NCBI GenBank assembly: GCA_025266875.1 | Contig: JALLLT010000022.1 | Coordinates: 248,001 to 312,000, forward strand | Source of the DNA: Fennellomyces sp. T-0311 | Lineage: Eukaryota > Mucoromycota > Mucoromycetes > Mucorales > Lichtheimiaceae | DNA: 64,000 bases | Direction: 5' to 3' | In this document: one piece after another, positions 24,919 to 36,087 of the stretch | How positions within the stretch are numbered: position 1 is the stretch's first letter | Layout: each line of letters begins with the position of its first letter | Program-made: the position numbers and the translations under genes | Notes under the pieces: model-generated | Told to the model about the DNA's origin: nothing | What the model saw: only the letters and a program-made list of their open reading frames with translations | Databases searched by the model: none

Positions 24919-26462
24919 ATGCGGATTCGGGAGGTGCGCAGTAAAGCAAACAGAAACCTGAGCAAGTTACTGATCTCTGTTCATAATTTAGACGACACAC
25001 TTGCACAGTACATTATAAACTTGCTCAAGATCGGAAGTTCTCTCGATCATGTCAATCAAGAGCTGCAACAACGTGAGCTTTACCACTTTTACATTCGTTG
25101 ATCTAATTTACTAACGCGTCGATCGTTTTACTTTTTTTAGTTGTTGGATCAGATTACAGTACGCCCAAACGGATCTATTTGTTTTTTACTCATGAAGTAC
25201 TAACAGAAGCGAACGTAGACATTGATCTCACTGATTGGATATTTTCGAGAGCCAATGAACTTGAGAATCCAGCACCACCTAGTGAGCCTGCTCAAACGAA
25301 GGAGCCAGCTCCAGCAGACGATGCGGCACGAGCAGCACCACAACGACGTAACCGGATCTTTGCTCAAGCGATTGGCGATGTTAGTCGCGGTGCCAATGGA
25401 GCGTCAGCGCGATCCACTCGTTCGCGGTCTCGATCACCCGATTCCAGACGACGAGTACGGGAACGATCGCCTAGTCGATCTTCACGCAATGGTGACTACA
25501 ACCGCGGTTCAACCTCTCCTCGATCTGTGGTATCGCGTCTGGGACCATCAAACGGACGTCAAGTCCAAATCACGTCATCGAATGGATCACCCAACTGTAT
25601 GTTTTTCTGTATCAAGCATTAAGTCATGATGCTGACTGTGTTGTAGCTCGACCTTCTGTTTTCGATCGGCTAGGTGGTGCCAAGCCAGCAGCATCCTCGC
25701 ATAAAGTAGAGCGGTGCAAGTACTGGCCATCGTGCAGTCAAGGCGAAAGCTGCCAGTTTTTCCATCCAAAGACAATCTGCCCGTAAGTGCCAAGGCAGCG
25801 CGCGCATGCCGTATACTGACATGCTGTTTATCAGTGATTTCCCCCATTGCTCCAAGCCTGCCATCGAGTGTATGTTCATCCACCCAGAAGTCGCCATGCA
25901 ACAACCACCTGTTATGCCACCTGTACAAACCATGTTGATGAAGCGTCCCATCCCGTGTAAATTCTATCCATACTGCACCAACCCAATGTGTCCGTTCATG
26001 CACCCGGAGGAACCTGCAGGCGCACCACCGGTAGCGGTTCCAGTCAAACGAGTGCCAATTCCATGCAAAATGGGTGACCAATGCAAGCGGCCTGGCTGTC
26101 ACTTTATGCACCCTGGCGACAAGGAGTCACCGGTATCTGAAATATTGGTAAGTGGCGTAGGGGTTTACGAGGTTTAATGGAAAAAGAGGTTCTGATACGA
26201 GGGCTGGATTAGTGCAAATACGACGGATCGTGCACGAGACCAGGCTGTTTCTACAAGCATACCGTCCCTCCCGTAACATTTACTCCTGGAAACAAGTCAC
26301 TGATCCTCAACAAGAAGGAATCGGAAAGCACGAGCGAGCGACAGTTTTCGGTTGCGGAGGACAGCGTCGTCGAGCGAATCGTGCTGGGTGAAAGCGCGGA
26401 TCTTATCAAGAAGGAGACTGGCAAGGCGGACGTAGACAACGACACTGCGATGGAAATGTAGA
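24919..26462 (+). CDS. Nab2/ZC3H14-like poly(A)-binding CCCH zinc-finger protein
   Basis: Nuclear poly(A)-RNA-binding protein of the Nab2 family, which controls poly(A) tail length and mRNA export. The N-terminal 60-70 residues (VRSKANRNLSKLL...DDTLAQYIINLL...VNQELQQLVG) fit the Nab2 PWI-like domain. The first intron (about 25073-25140) falls inside it. A linker rich in Pro/Ala and then Arg/Ser follows (RSTRSRSRSPDSRRR). The C-terminal half holds five CCCH fingers of the tight Nab2 type: CKYWPSC...C..FH, one split by an intron (DFPHC...CMFIH), CKFYPYCTNPMCPFMH, CKMGDQCKRPGCHFMH and CKYDGSCTRPGCFYKH. Most show C-x5-C-x4-C-x3-H spacing. The stop ends at 26462. The start at 24919 aligns well with family N-termini. 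The neighbour on the right is tail to tail, 138 bases away. Confidence 0.88.
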
Positions 26463-26600
26463 TAATTCAAATGTGTACCAGAGAACCGTTTCTTTAGATG
26501 TTATATCCATATTCATAATCCCATATTCGAAAAAGAATGCACGTTTATATGAAACCATCCAATGGAAACAAAATCAGCCCGCTTTTATTTGTCGAGCGCG

Positions 26601-27549
26601 TTACTGCGATTTGACTTTCTCGCCCGCGTTGGCTTTAGCGCCATGCAGCTTCTTATGGATATATGCACCTAGTGTGTGTCACCGTTGAGTAACCGCGGAA
26701 CATTCCTTTCGAAATTTGGCTTACCGGCTTCATACATGACAACGCATACGTTGCCACAAAGCATAAAGAAAGTGGCACGTCCCATGGTCGAGAATTCGCT
26801 CAAGAATGGCTATAATTATTTTGTCAGCATCATACCGAGAGAGAGACAGAGAATAAAGGACTTACATAAGCCCAGAAGCCATTTCGGGCAAAGCAGTAGG
26901 ACGTCCATCCGAGGTAAAAGATGGTGAACACGTAGATTGCACCAACATGCAGCTTTGAGCGTTGGAAATCCACGTCAAATACCAAAAAGTCAATCCACAA
27001 AAGAACCGCTGGCCACAAATGAAGTGACATATCCAAAGGCAATGGCAAGACAAATGGAATTTCTTCGTGCTGTAGCAAATCTTTGCTGTAGAGGATCATG
27101 GGCCAGTACAGCAGGGAAATCAACCCCTCCATCTATCATGGACGGCAGGATTAGTATCCAGCTTCAATTCGTAGTGCATGAATGTTTACCGGCGTGGCAA
27201 TGTAGGCAATGCTTTTATAAACAGCTGTACAAGAAGCCTCATGTCAGCAATCGATTGCATAACAATTCAAACAGAGAGCTACCTCCCAATGCGCCGGGAA
27301 TCAGGAAGCGGATGACTTTAAGTGCAAAGGTGACCGTTGCTAGGGTCAAACCAATAATTGTCAAAAACTACATTGGAAACCGCATGAGCCAAGTCTGTCA
27401 AAAAAAAACTGTCAATGGGAAACCTGAAATATGCCGCCATAGCCGATTTCTGCCGGGAATGCGGTGAGTACAAAGGAAAAGCCATAGCCATTGGAGGCGA
27501 GGCCAATAATGTTAAGCAACAATCGTGCGTAATCCTTGGTGGTTGCCAT
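26601..27549 (-). CDS. FAR-17a/AIG1-like membrane hydrolase
   Basis: Five exons from 27549 (MATTKDYARLLLN) to the stop at 26601. The spliced protein has about six membrane helices. Two features match AIG1/ADTRP threonine hydrolases, which cleave fatty-acid esters of hydroxy fatty acids. The motif QFLTIIGLT is built across the first intron (donor GTTTCC, acceptor ATGTAG) and corresponds to the KFLTF motif holding the catalytic Thr. MSLHLWPAVLLWIDF corresponds to the motif holding the catalytic His. The end (YPFLSEFSTMGRATFF ... YIHKKLHG) also follows the family. Length is about 240 residues. The tail is basic and cytosolic. The ER or plasma membrane is the likely site. The downstream neighbour is the Nab2-like gene, with no functional link evident. 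Confidence 0.85.
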
Positions 27550-27802
27550 GGGGAAGAGAAGGTTACTTGGGAAGTTACACAGCTGAAGTTTCGCGCCAAT
27601 TGACTTTTCTGGGCACTAACTATCTCAGCACTGATATCAAACCCTTCAGGGTATCGTTGGATGGATGGTTTTCACACGGGTATGTCTTTTATAATAAGGT
27701 AGTCAAAATCTGTCCTATGGCGGTGTCCAGGGGAGTGGGTAACATTGTGTGTGTAGGTGTGTGAGTGTATATCAAAGGAGGATAAAGAAGAGAGAAAAGA
27801 AG

Positions 27803-28914
27803 CTAACAACAGTTTGATTTCGGACTTGGCTGCTGCTGATCGTCGTGGAGGTAGTATGTAGGTTGCTTCCAGCTCACTTGGTGCCCGTACTTTCGTCCCA
27901 CAAGTATTTGCGTCAGCTGAAAAAAGAGGTCCTCAATCTCGCCTAATACAAAGTGGCGGGCTAGGTTGTCAGGTGCGCCATTTGGGGGAGGAGTGGCTAA
28001 AGCTTACCGTCATCGTCTTTGGCGGACACCTCATAGACAGGGCATTCTCTACCAAGCACGCGGAGGGCGTAGTCTTCGGCTTTGGAAACGGTCACGGCCC
28101 TTTGATGTGGAGCAAGGTCGACCTTGTTGCCGACAATACATATGACCATGTCGTCTGTCATGGCTTTTTTCAACTCTTAAAGTCATATTGAGATTTCTCA
28201 TGAGTTTCATATCGCACAAACCAAACCTTACCTTCCACCCACGTGTTCATATCCAGGAAGCTTTCTTCCGAGGTGATATCATACACCAGAATCGCAGCGT
28301 GCGCGCCCCGATAGTACATCGGAGCCATTGCCCTGAAGCGTTCTGCACGGGCGACGCGTTAATGCGGTTGAAGCGAAAGTAAGGCGTGACATTTACCTTG
28401 ACCCGCGGTGTCCCATATTTGTAACCGAACCTGGCAGTCATCAACGGTTCTGATATAGGCAATATCACATTGTTGTGAGGATAATATTCGCTTGTGTCAC
28501 TCATTTTGCGACCTACAACTTCTTTGTCATAAATGACGCTCCGATTGTCGATGTGCTGCTCGTAGAAAAGGTTTTCTGCACATATCTAACCACCATAGAC
28601 GTCTTCCCCACACCTGAACATGAGTTGGAACGATATAACACATATAGATAAGAGCCATTGGTTTACGGATGCCACTAGATCCAGCGTCAGTGCCACGTTT
28701 TCTCCTGATCCAGCCCGTCGACAGTAACCTCTTCCTTTTACTTCACCAGCTGTTTTTTTTCTGGCAGGCTTCCACTGATTGCCACTCGGACAGTGAAAGG
28801 TCAATTGAGCGCCACCCATCCCTCCATACGGTGCAAAAAGGAATATCACAACGAACCTGTGCTACCAAGTATGACGACCTTGGCCTCCAATGTGTCCCTT
28901 GGACCAGTGTACAT
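27803..28914 (-). CDS. Rab GTPase, Rab5/Rab22/Rab31-like
   Basis: Small GTPase of endosomal trafficking. Exon 1 (start 28914) gives [20 protein letters not shown]. After an unusually long intron of about 245 bases the P-loop continues as [11 protein letters not shown]. Switch I is [11 protein letters not shown], the sequence typical of the Rab22/Rab31 branch. Switch II is [20 protein letters not shown], with the catalytic Gln. The guanine motifs are GNKVDL and SAK. The C-terminus ends KSNCC, a double-cysteine geranylgeranylation site, with the stop at 27803-27805. There are about six exons and about 200 residues. All nucleotide-binding motifs are intact, so it should be functional. It lies downstream of, and on the same strand as, nothing related. 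Rab5-subfamily membership is firm; the exact paralogue is inferred. Confidence 0.9.
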
Positions 28915-30262
28915 GATATTGGCGTGAAAAAACTTGGAATTGGCCTGAGCAAACTGTAGATGATTCTTTCTCTTCCACTTTGAAATGGTCCAAGTTGTTT
29001 TGTAACTTTTTTGACGGTCGTCCAAACCGATGACAAGGGCAAAATGGAGCGGGAGTTTCAAATCGCAAATGGAGTAAGAGTTAACAGAGCATGCACTGGT
29101 GGAGGATCGAGTCAGTGATCGCCTATGAGGGAGATTCAAGGCACCAGAAAAAAAAGAGGAAAAGGAAAAAGATACGGTCAGCGAACATATCTGAGCCATC
29201 CCATCTACTAAATTCAGTCACCTGTTCCCAAAATGGATGAATGATCGTCAACGCAGTAAAGGTGACCATGCCAGCTTGTAGTTGCTTAGCAGCAGCCACT
29301 CTTATTCTTCATAGAATTGTTTTTTTCTCTATTTGAATTGAGTTGAACTGTTTCCTGATAAGATGTGCCGGTATGCAGCTGCTGCAAAGTCTTACTCGAA
29401 TGTCATGCACTATCTTGTTTGATCTACGCATGAATTTCGTCCAGGAGTCGATGTATGGCGATGCATGTCTTGATTGGACATCTAATTATCCACTCTCCTG
29501 CAGTTACTAACCAGAAGTAGCGTGATTACATGGACGGTTGCTGGACAAGGGAAAAGTGACATGCTGCTAGTAGTTTATCTAATGTACCACAACTACTAAC
29601 TTGGCTATTGTAACCCTGTAATTGTATGGATCTAATATCGTTCATTTCATTATATTCATGTGTGCTATACCAACACTAATTTATTATTCAACTCCCCTCA
29701 AAAATCACAAGGTAATCTGATAAACAATGTCACTCCCTATAAACGATTGTTTATGTAAGGCTACTTTGGTGATGGCGCCTTTATGTCACATAAGCACTGT
29801 TTTTAATATACGGTGGTATATATGCATATCGCTATGTACGAGTGGGCATGATTGCTACAGCAATCATAGTCTGCAACAAGAAAGTATGTTTCTACTTCGG
29901 CTAGTGAAGGGCGACAGTGGTACATAAGGTGTTTATGATACTTTTGCTTTTCAAAGTATAAAAATTGCGAGAAGCAGCACATCCACTTTTTAAACCAGTT
30001 GATATAAAATACTAATAACAAATAACTTTTTGTATCGGGGCATCAGTGTATACTTCTAACAAATAAGTACAATTATACGAAACTCATTTCAAGTAGGAAT
30101 GGCTGGTGATGGAAATGCCTATACATATTCATTAAGCTTAAACTTTGTTGCAAGAACGTGATGCTTTGATAACACAAACGATAATTACAGCTGTAAGAAC
30201 AATGTTTAACCCTTTACTGCGAACTGAGAAAGCGAACGATGAACGACAATAGGTGTAGCAGG
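28915..30262. other. Intergenic spacer
   Basis: Upstream side of the Rab gene, then AT-rich sequence. No gene, RNA or repeat supported. Confidence 0.4.
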
Positions 30263-31745
30263 CTACACCAGAACTGGGAACTCTCGACGACGATCTTTTG
30301 ACGGGTCGATCAAATTTCTGTGCTCTGGAGTACTTAATATCTCTCGTTTGTACGCTGTTGGTACCCTTGCTGCTTGCCTGCCGATTCTGGCTTTATGGAC
30401 CTTTAACATAACTGCGTTTATGCGTAGCAGGGTTTCCAAGCTGTTACCAGAAATAAGCTTCGGTAGCTATTCAAGAGAGTTGGGAAACTCGACATGTGCT
30501 AGCTCCGTCAAGAGGTAGATTGGTTCATGCTTGAGTTCCATTCCATAGAATCTGATGTCAAAGCCTATATACAGGTGGTTATGCCATTTCATTCGAGCGC
30601 GCTGGTTATTCCCCCTCAAGATATATACCGTGTATCTAGAACCCAATTGGTGTGTTTGTAATAGTTGAAAAGTTATAAATTTAACGTAGAAGGTAGTAGA
30701 CCTACTCCTATAGGTATATGATCTCTTCCTTGCGGTACTAGGTTTAAGATAAAAGCATATATGTATAGAGACCGTGCCTGAACTTGTAATATCATCATTG
30801 ATTGATGTCTTGCAAAAGAAAATTAAACGGAGTAAATCGCGACAAAGGCTATAAGTGTTCCTGGTCGAACCAGAGATTTTTGCTTCACCATAGCCATATC
30901 CATCCGAGAATGTGGGTTGACATAAGGTCGATACCACAGCATCTGGGTGGCTATGCGGTGAGTAATTTTTCGTTTGCTTTGTAATCACGTCCGTCCATCG
31001 TAGAAAGAGTTGACGCTCCGGATTCCCAAGTAACGGATTGAAGAAACGACCGAAATAGTTGTTCCACAGGTCAGTTCACTGATGGACGATATATTGGCTA
31101 TTGGTTGGTTAGGAACCCGCTGTAATCTGCAACGGAAAGTTAAAACGAGTGATTAGTACGATATCGCAATCTACGCAATAAGCTATATCGAGGCTTACAA
31201 AGAGGCCAGACCAAGTATGATTCTTGACACACCATAATCACAACAGCAAGCAATGTTTAATAGCCTCGACGTAGCCATTATCCCTGACAGTTGAAGCCCC
31301 CGTGATTGATGGGCAGCCTGCTTTATAATCTGATCGACCTCGGTTTGAATACCGCAGGAATTCCAATTTGAATCGAGACGAGCACTCAAAGGAATAGAGT
31401 ACAGTTTTTGTAAAGTATCCGTCGGAATGTTTCAAGGTAATTCTTTTGGCTTCAAGAGCACCCTGTGTGAAAGTGAAGCAATATCAAATAATTGAGCGTC
31501 AATTTGCAGACCGCTCGTTTGACTGGCGGCTTCCATTGCTTGTTGCTTGTAACTATGGAAACGTGTTGCGACATTGACATCTTTGAGAACAAAAGGAATG
31601 TCTGGTACACGGCCTGACGAATATCTCGGCGGAAGTCACGGGTGTGCGGCTGAAGATCGTTGAAGAATTCGTCAATTTCATCCAGAACAGCCAGAGGACG
31701 GGCGCGGGTGGATGATTATGTGGCCATTGGTGACCGGTAAGCACG
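30263..31745 (-). pseudogene. Decayed gene of a PD-(D/E)XK-like family
   Basis: Reading right to left, protein-like segments appear in shifting frames. Near 31700-31450 are VLDEIDEFFNDLQPHTRDF, then (after a frameshift) DVNVATRFHSYKQQAMEAA. Near 31330 is a short segment. From about 31070 a long open stretch starts NNYFGRFFNPLLGNPERQLFL and continues through SHPDAVVS...GYGYGEAK to LAHVEFPNSLE. A TAG at 30467-30469 interrupts it. The same frame then continues LPKLISGNSLETLLRINAVM ... to a stop at 30263-30265. PD followed by GEAK fits the PD-(D/E)XK nuclease core, and the general pattern resembles large lineage-specific protein families of Mucoromycota. At least one frameshift and one internal stop make it a pseudogene. 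Family name and function are uncertain. Confidence 0.65.
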
Positions 31746-34700
31746 CTTTTTGAAACGTACTTGTCAGACCTCTTACTATAGTGGCCACTTTATATAATAA
31801 TACGATGGTGCAGCCCTAACTTCATCGTTATATCAAAATATCGTTATTTAAAATGTGATTTGGCAGTGATTACCGTTTTGATGCATCGAAAATTGTACCT
31901 TATATCGAATTATCATTATATAAAATATCATTATATGGAGCAGCCACTGTACACGAACACTTCTCTTATCAGATTCCGCGAGAACTGTTGCTTACTTGTA
32001 TCTCAACAGATTCCTCGTCATAGAAATCACTGTCATTGTACGGTGTTTGATGTCTGTCAAGCACACTTGGCGATGATGATGCTGATTGTTGCTGCTGTTC
32101 TGACGTGGTCTAGAAATAGTTTTCAATAAAGCTGGTTTGTTGTATCTGATTTCATCTACTACGGATATTCGCTGCCGCTGCTGAGGTCGACTGTCCTCCA
32201 AACCAGGTTCGCGTGCTTTTTTTCACACGTTGTCTTTCATTCTGTAAAACAAGTTAACATATTAAGTGTATATAGTAAGCAGCATACCTGCTTCTCCATC
32301 TCGAGTGTTTCATATATAAAAAGTTTGTATTGGTGTTTTGTGTTGAACTCGACTGTGTTCAACTCAGTGTCTTGCCAATACTTGTTGACTTCAAGCGTGC
32401 GAAGGGTCTGTGCATGAATCAAACGTGTTGCTTTGAAATTAACGTCCAGCCGGAAAAAATGTATACAAAGTTTGACCGCTTACATCTCCATGGAGTCACA
32501 GCCATTTTACATGGGCGAAAAACATTTGATAGCCGGACGATTAGATGATTATATCATTTGGCTTTTAAAAACATTTGTTCTGTTATCCATGCTTGGAGGC
32601 TAGTAAAACAAGATTGGTCACTTATTTTTTCAAGAAACTTTTTGGAGGCTGGATACCAACCTTGCATTAATTTTCGGTTTCAAGAGAACCATCATCTCCT
32701 TCAGCAACGGCCACAGAATGGACAGCGTTTCGCCGATGCTCATCGTAATAATAATTGCATTGGATGACCGTCTTTCTCCAGAAAATCACAGGCCATTCGA
32801 ATGCGATGCAGTAAACAGGCGGTACAGTCGATATGGGCTTCATACCGACGTACTCTTCTACTTGGGTATTGAGCTTTCCCTTTGACTGGCCAGATGATTG
32901 TATTTTTCTTCAACTAGTTCAGCCCTGAGACAGTTGTTTATCTTATAAACTGCAAAGGCACCAAACATTACCAACATCGGCTTATGCTCAGTTTGGTTGA
33001 CGACAGCGTCTGGGATATAATACGCCCGTCTGGCGTGATGGTCTTAGTGACAGTACAACTCATCAAGAAATACTTCCGGTCCGATAGGCAGCTCATTACG
33101 ATTCAGATTGCTCAAGCGTCTTTCCAGATATGTCTACCTGTTATCGACATGGCTTCGCTGTCATGAAGAACGTTTTGCCTTTTTTCCCTTTCCATAATGA
33201 AGTCCAGCAAGCTTCAAACTCTCTTTATAGACGAGAGAGATGGCATATCAAATCCTTGATCCTTGAGGTCCATGCGGATACGCTTTACTACGGCTGGTTG
33301 ATCGGTCTTGGTGCATTCTACCGTGAAATTTGAATTTCATTGACATACTCGTCCCGGGTACCTTCCTCAGGCAACCTAGTTCTTACTTTCATCTGGCAAA
33401 TTCATGTCTTTAGAAAGGGTAATGATTCTTTCCGCCGTCGTGTCTCCAATGCCAAAGGGGTCCTGCAACACCTTGCGCGGTGAGTCGTCGATATTGATGT
33501 TTTCGAGTCTTCTGTGCTCATTTATGTATCGATGGACGATAATAAATGAAGTCCATTCATTTTTGTAATGCGTGCTTGAGTGCACTTTAGTTTGGGTGAT
33601 GCCATTATATGTAAGGAAATGTAGGTCAAACGAAAGCGACGCGTGTCAGCAATACGAAAATCGCAGTCTTAATGTAGAAAAATGACATCACGAGGAAACT
33701 CTATTAATGGGCACTTCCATAAGCTTTTGTACGTAGAGCCTCTTTGTCTGTCAATTCGGTCTTCACTAAACTTTCCTCAGAGGTGCTAACTGGAATTTGC
33801 ATCATTTCACATGGATTTTCTGGATCCATTGCTCGGAAGTTGGCGGGACGAAAATGAGAGGAGATAGGATTATAATGCAAAAGTGGTGGCGAACGCTGCA
33901 GTGAACATTGATCCCTATTTATACGTGCTTTAATAAAGAGCTTGGATGGCGACGACGACGCCACATTCCCCTGCGCCTCCTATACCGGAAGAGGGTTAGC
34001 AGCGACCACCTCTGCAATATGAATACCACCGACCGGTTTGGAGCCATTCCACATCACTTTCACGCGGATGGATAGCCAATTCTGTGCATTAGTGTTATTA
34101 CTCATGTATATATAACCTCGGCGTTTGATTACTTTTCTTCTCGCTGATTGATTTATGCGTGGATGAAGGCACATGGAGATAATCCATTCTGGGATCCATC
34201 TCTCTCATCCAACCGTCACCACACCCAGATTTTTCACCTCCATTTTGGCAGGTTGCTAGAACATTCTTTGGTATATACATAGTGTCGGCTGCATCACCGA
34301 GATCCCTTGGTGCTGAACACTAGTTCCACTGAAGAAATGGCCCATAATCAACCGGCAAAGGGACTTCACACATTGATGATGGCGTTGGACGCATAGGTTG
34401 AGCTGACCAGTCAAAATAAATCGGAGGAGGGTATCGTAAGCTTTACGATGCAAATGCTCATTTTGGCTTACTCGACGATGCAACTTGCCTATCGAGAGTT
34501 CTACTACCTACAGATAAGTTCAGTTACTAACCCAGTGCCTCTCTAGTCGTTAACGACTTTGGATACTTGTTCCATACCATCACGACCTTGGTGATTGGCT
34601 GCCTTGGATCGAAAGTTTAGTGGGCGATACGTGCCAGTACATAACATAGGGATGCTATCATGTACTTGTTATATTAAAACTAAAATGTTTGGTTTGTAGG

Positions 34701-35118
34701 AAAATCGACAGGGTGCGACCGAGCTCTGAGTGATATGATCGTATTTACACTGATCATATATATCATCCATAATATGGCCGCACGTGCCAGCAACGGAACT
34801 CAATTACTTATTTGTGGAAGGCTGTACTGATACATTGTCAGCAGAGCAATTCCTCTAGGGCAGTCATGTCGGTCCACCAACCTCGACAACAAGCCCAGCA
34901 ATAATGTATACCTCCATCCTAATACTTATTTGATTTTTCACACTATTTATCTCATTCCCTTTGTATAATAAAGTCTGCTGCTCTTGAAATATGTACCCAA
35001 ATTCGTCTTTCCAGCTGGTTATAGCTTAGGTGCATAGTTATTGGTAGCATTCACCGTGACACTGCTTGGAAGCACAAGAGGCTAATCGTCCCTTGGCATA
35101 CTGCGCTAAATTAAAACC
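31746..35118. other. Gene-poor region with coding-like islands
   Basis: About 3.4 kb. Apart from the minus-strand islands listed separately (31980-34105), no intact gene is visible. The 34500-35118 part is plain AT-rich spacer. Confidence 0.4.
31980..34105 (-). pseudogene. Scattered minus-strand coding-like islands, probable gene relic(s)
   Basis: Several segments look protein-coding by composition and splice signals but cannot be joined into one frame. 34102-33980 starts MSNNTNAQNWLSIRVKVMWNG. 33960-33707 is Ser/Pro-rich and ends KAYGSAH. 33585-33390 contains DPFGIGDTTAERIITLSKDM and ends at a GTAAG donor. 32420-32285 ends ETLEMEKQ at a GTATGC donor. 32240-31980 is rich in Gln and Ser and ends VEIQ at a GTAAGC donor. 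A seven-A run near 32220 seems to cause a frameshift. No domain is recognised. It may be one decayed gene or pieces of several. Kept at low confidence. Confidence 0.3.
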
Positions 35119-35403
35119 CTAAATCATACCATCATCCATGGACACTGCGCCGACACCTTGACGAACCTGCTCTTTGCATATGCGGTAACATGTGTCAAAA
35201 ATCGTTTGCGTGGTGACGCCGAGTTTCTTTTGTGCGTGCAATGATCTGTCATTCGCGGTATTGTGATGTGCGTCTGCAAGAATCTGAACGCTTGAGCTAT
35301 AAAGCCGAAACCGTGGGGCCTTGCTGTCAAGTTTATCGGGTACTGGACGCTTTGCGACGAGTCCAGGGCGATTTATTGCCGGACCTGCAAAAATTTCGGT
35401 CAT
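35119..35403 (-). CDS. Small hypothetical ORF, divergent from acetyltransferase
   Basis: 94 codons from ATG at 35403 (MTEIFAGPAINRPGLVAKRPV...) to a TAG at 35119-35121. The frame stays open beyond that stop for another 26 codons (FNLAQYAKGRLASC...), which suggests either a tiny unrecognised intron or a gene broken by a late stop. It is rich in Ala, Lys and Arg with a Pro-rich start; no membrane helix. It sits 80 bases from, and divergent to, the GNAT gene. I do not recognise the family. It may be a real short gene or a 3' fragment. Confidence 0.3.
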   Translation of the reverse strand: MTEIFAGPAINRPGLVAKRPVPDKLDSKAPRFRLYSSSVQILADAHHNTANDRSLHAQKKLGVTTQTIFDTCYRICKEQVRQGVGAVSMDDGMI

Positions 35404-35482
35404 AATGACTCCGATGGCTAGTTTGGAAATAAATTTCTGAAAGTGGCAAGCTTTTCGCCCGTACCTTTCTTTAGAAAAAACC

Positions 35483-36010
35483 ATGGATGTCAAAATCGTG
35501 CAGCCAGACGCCACGTATGCGAAAGCCCTTTCAGAACTTGGCGCAAGACTATTTTCGGACACGTTCAGTGACGACAATCCACCGGATGACCTCAAGGCCT
35601 TCTTGGACTCCACCTACAGCCCCGAGATCCAGACGCAGGAATTGAACAACCCTGACATGTATACCTACATGGTATACGATGCCAGCAACGAAACTGTTCC
35701 TGTAGCATTTTGTCAATTGAGACAATCTAGCAACGTGTACGATTTTGTTGGCGATCCAGAAGCCATCGAGTTACAGCGGATCTACGTCGACAAGCGGTGC
35801 GCTGGTAAAGGTATTGGCAAGAAACTCTTGAACGAATGTATCGCCAAGGCAAAAGAGCTGGGCAAAAAGACTATTTGGCTTGGTGTTTGGGAATTCAACC
35901 CATCGGCTATCAAGTTTTATGAGAGTCAAGGGTTCCGCAAAGTGGGATCACACACGTTCAAAATCGGTGACAAGCTTGATACTGACGAAATTATGATCAA
36001 GACTCTGTAG
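35483..36010 (+). CDS. GNAT N-acetyltransferase, PaiA-like
   Basis: Intronless, 175 codons. The GCN5-related fold is shown by motif A, LQRIYVDKRCAGKGIGKKLL, whose RCAGKGIG binds the acetyl-CoA pyrophosphate. TIWLGVWEFNPSAIKFYESQGF follows (motif B with the usual late Tyr), then GSHTFKIGDKLDTDEIMIKTL. The WLGVWE.N..A..FY...GF...G.H.F..G....TD pattern is that of bacterial PaiA-type polyamine or amine acetyltransferases. The N-terminal part (LGARLFSDTFSDDNPPDDLKAFL) also fits. A polyamine or other small amine is the likely substrate, by family inference. The gene ends 77 bases from the aldolase gene, tail to tail. Lack of introns and bacterial-like closeness raise the possibility of old horizontal transfer. 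Confidence 0.9.
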   Translation: MDVKIVQPDATYAKALSELGARLFSDTFSDDNPPDDLKAFLDSTYSPEIQTQELNNPDMYTYMVYDASNETVPVAFCQLRQSSNVYDFVGDPEAIELQRIYVDKRCAGKGIGKKLLNECIAKAKELGKKTIWLGVWEFNPSAIKFYESQGFRKVGSHTFKIGDKLDTDEIMIKTL

Positions 36011-36087
36011 CCATACACTTCTTTAGACGTTGGTCCCTAAACACACATAAAAAGATATCATTATTTATTATTGACTATACTTGGTTG

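Noticed and set aside
30467..30988. 173-codon minus-strand frame as an intact gene
   Set aside because: Coding similarity continues past its TAG and upstream into other frames, so it is part of a broken gene.
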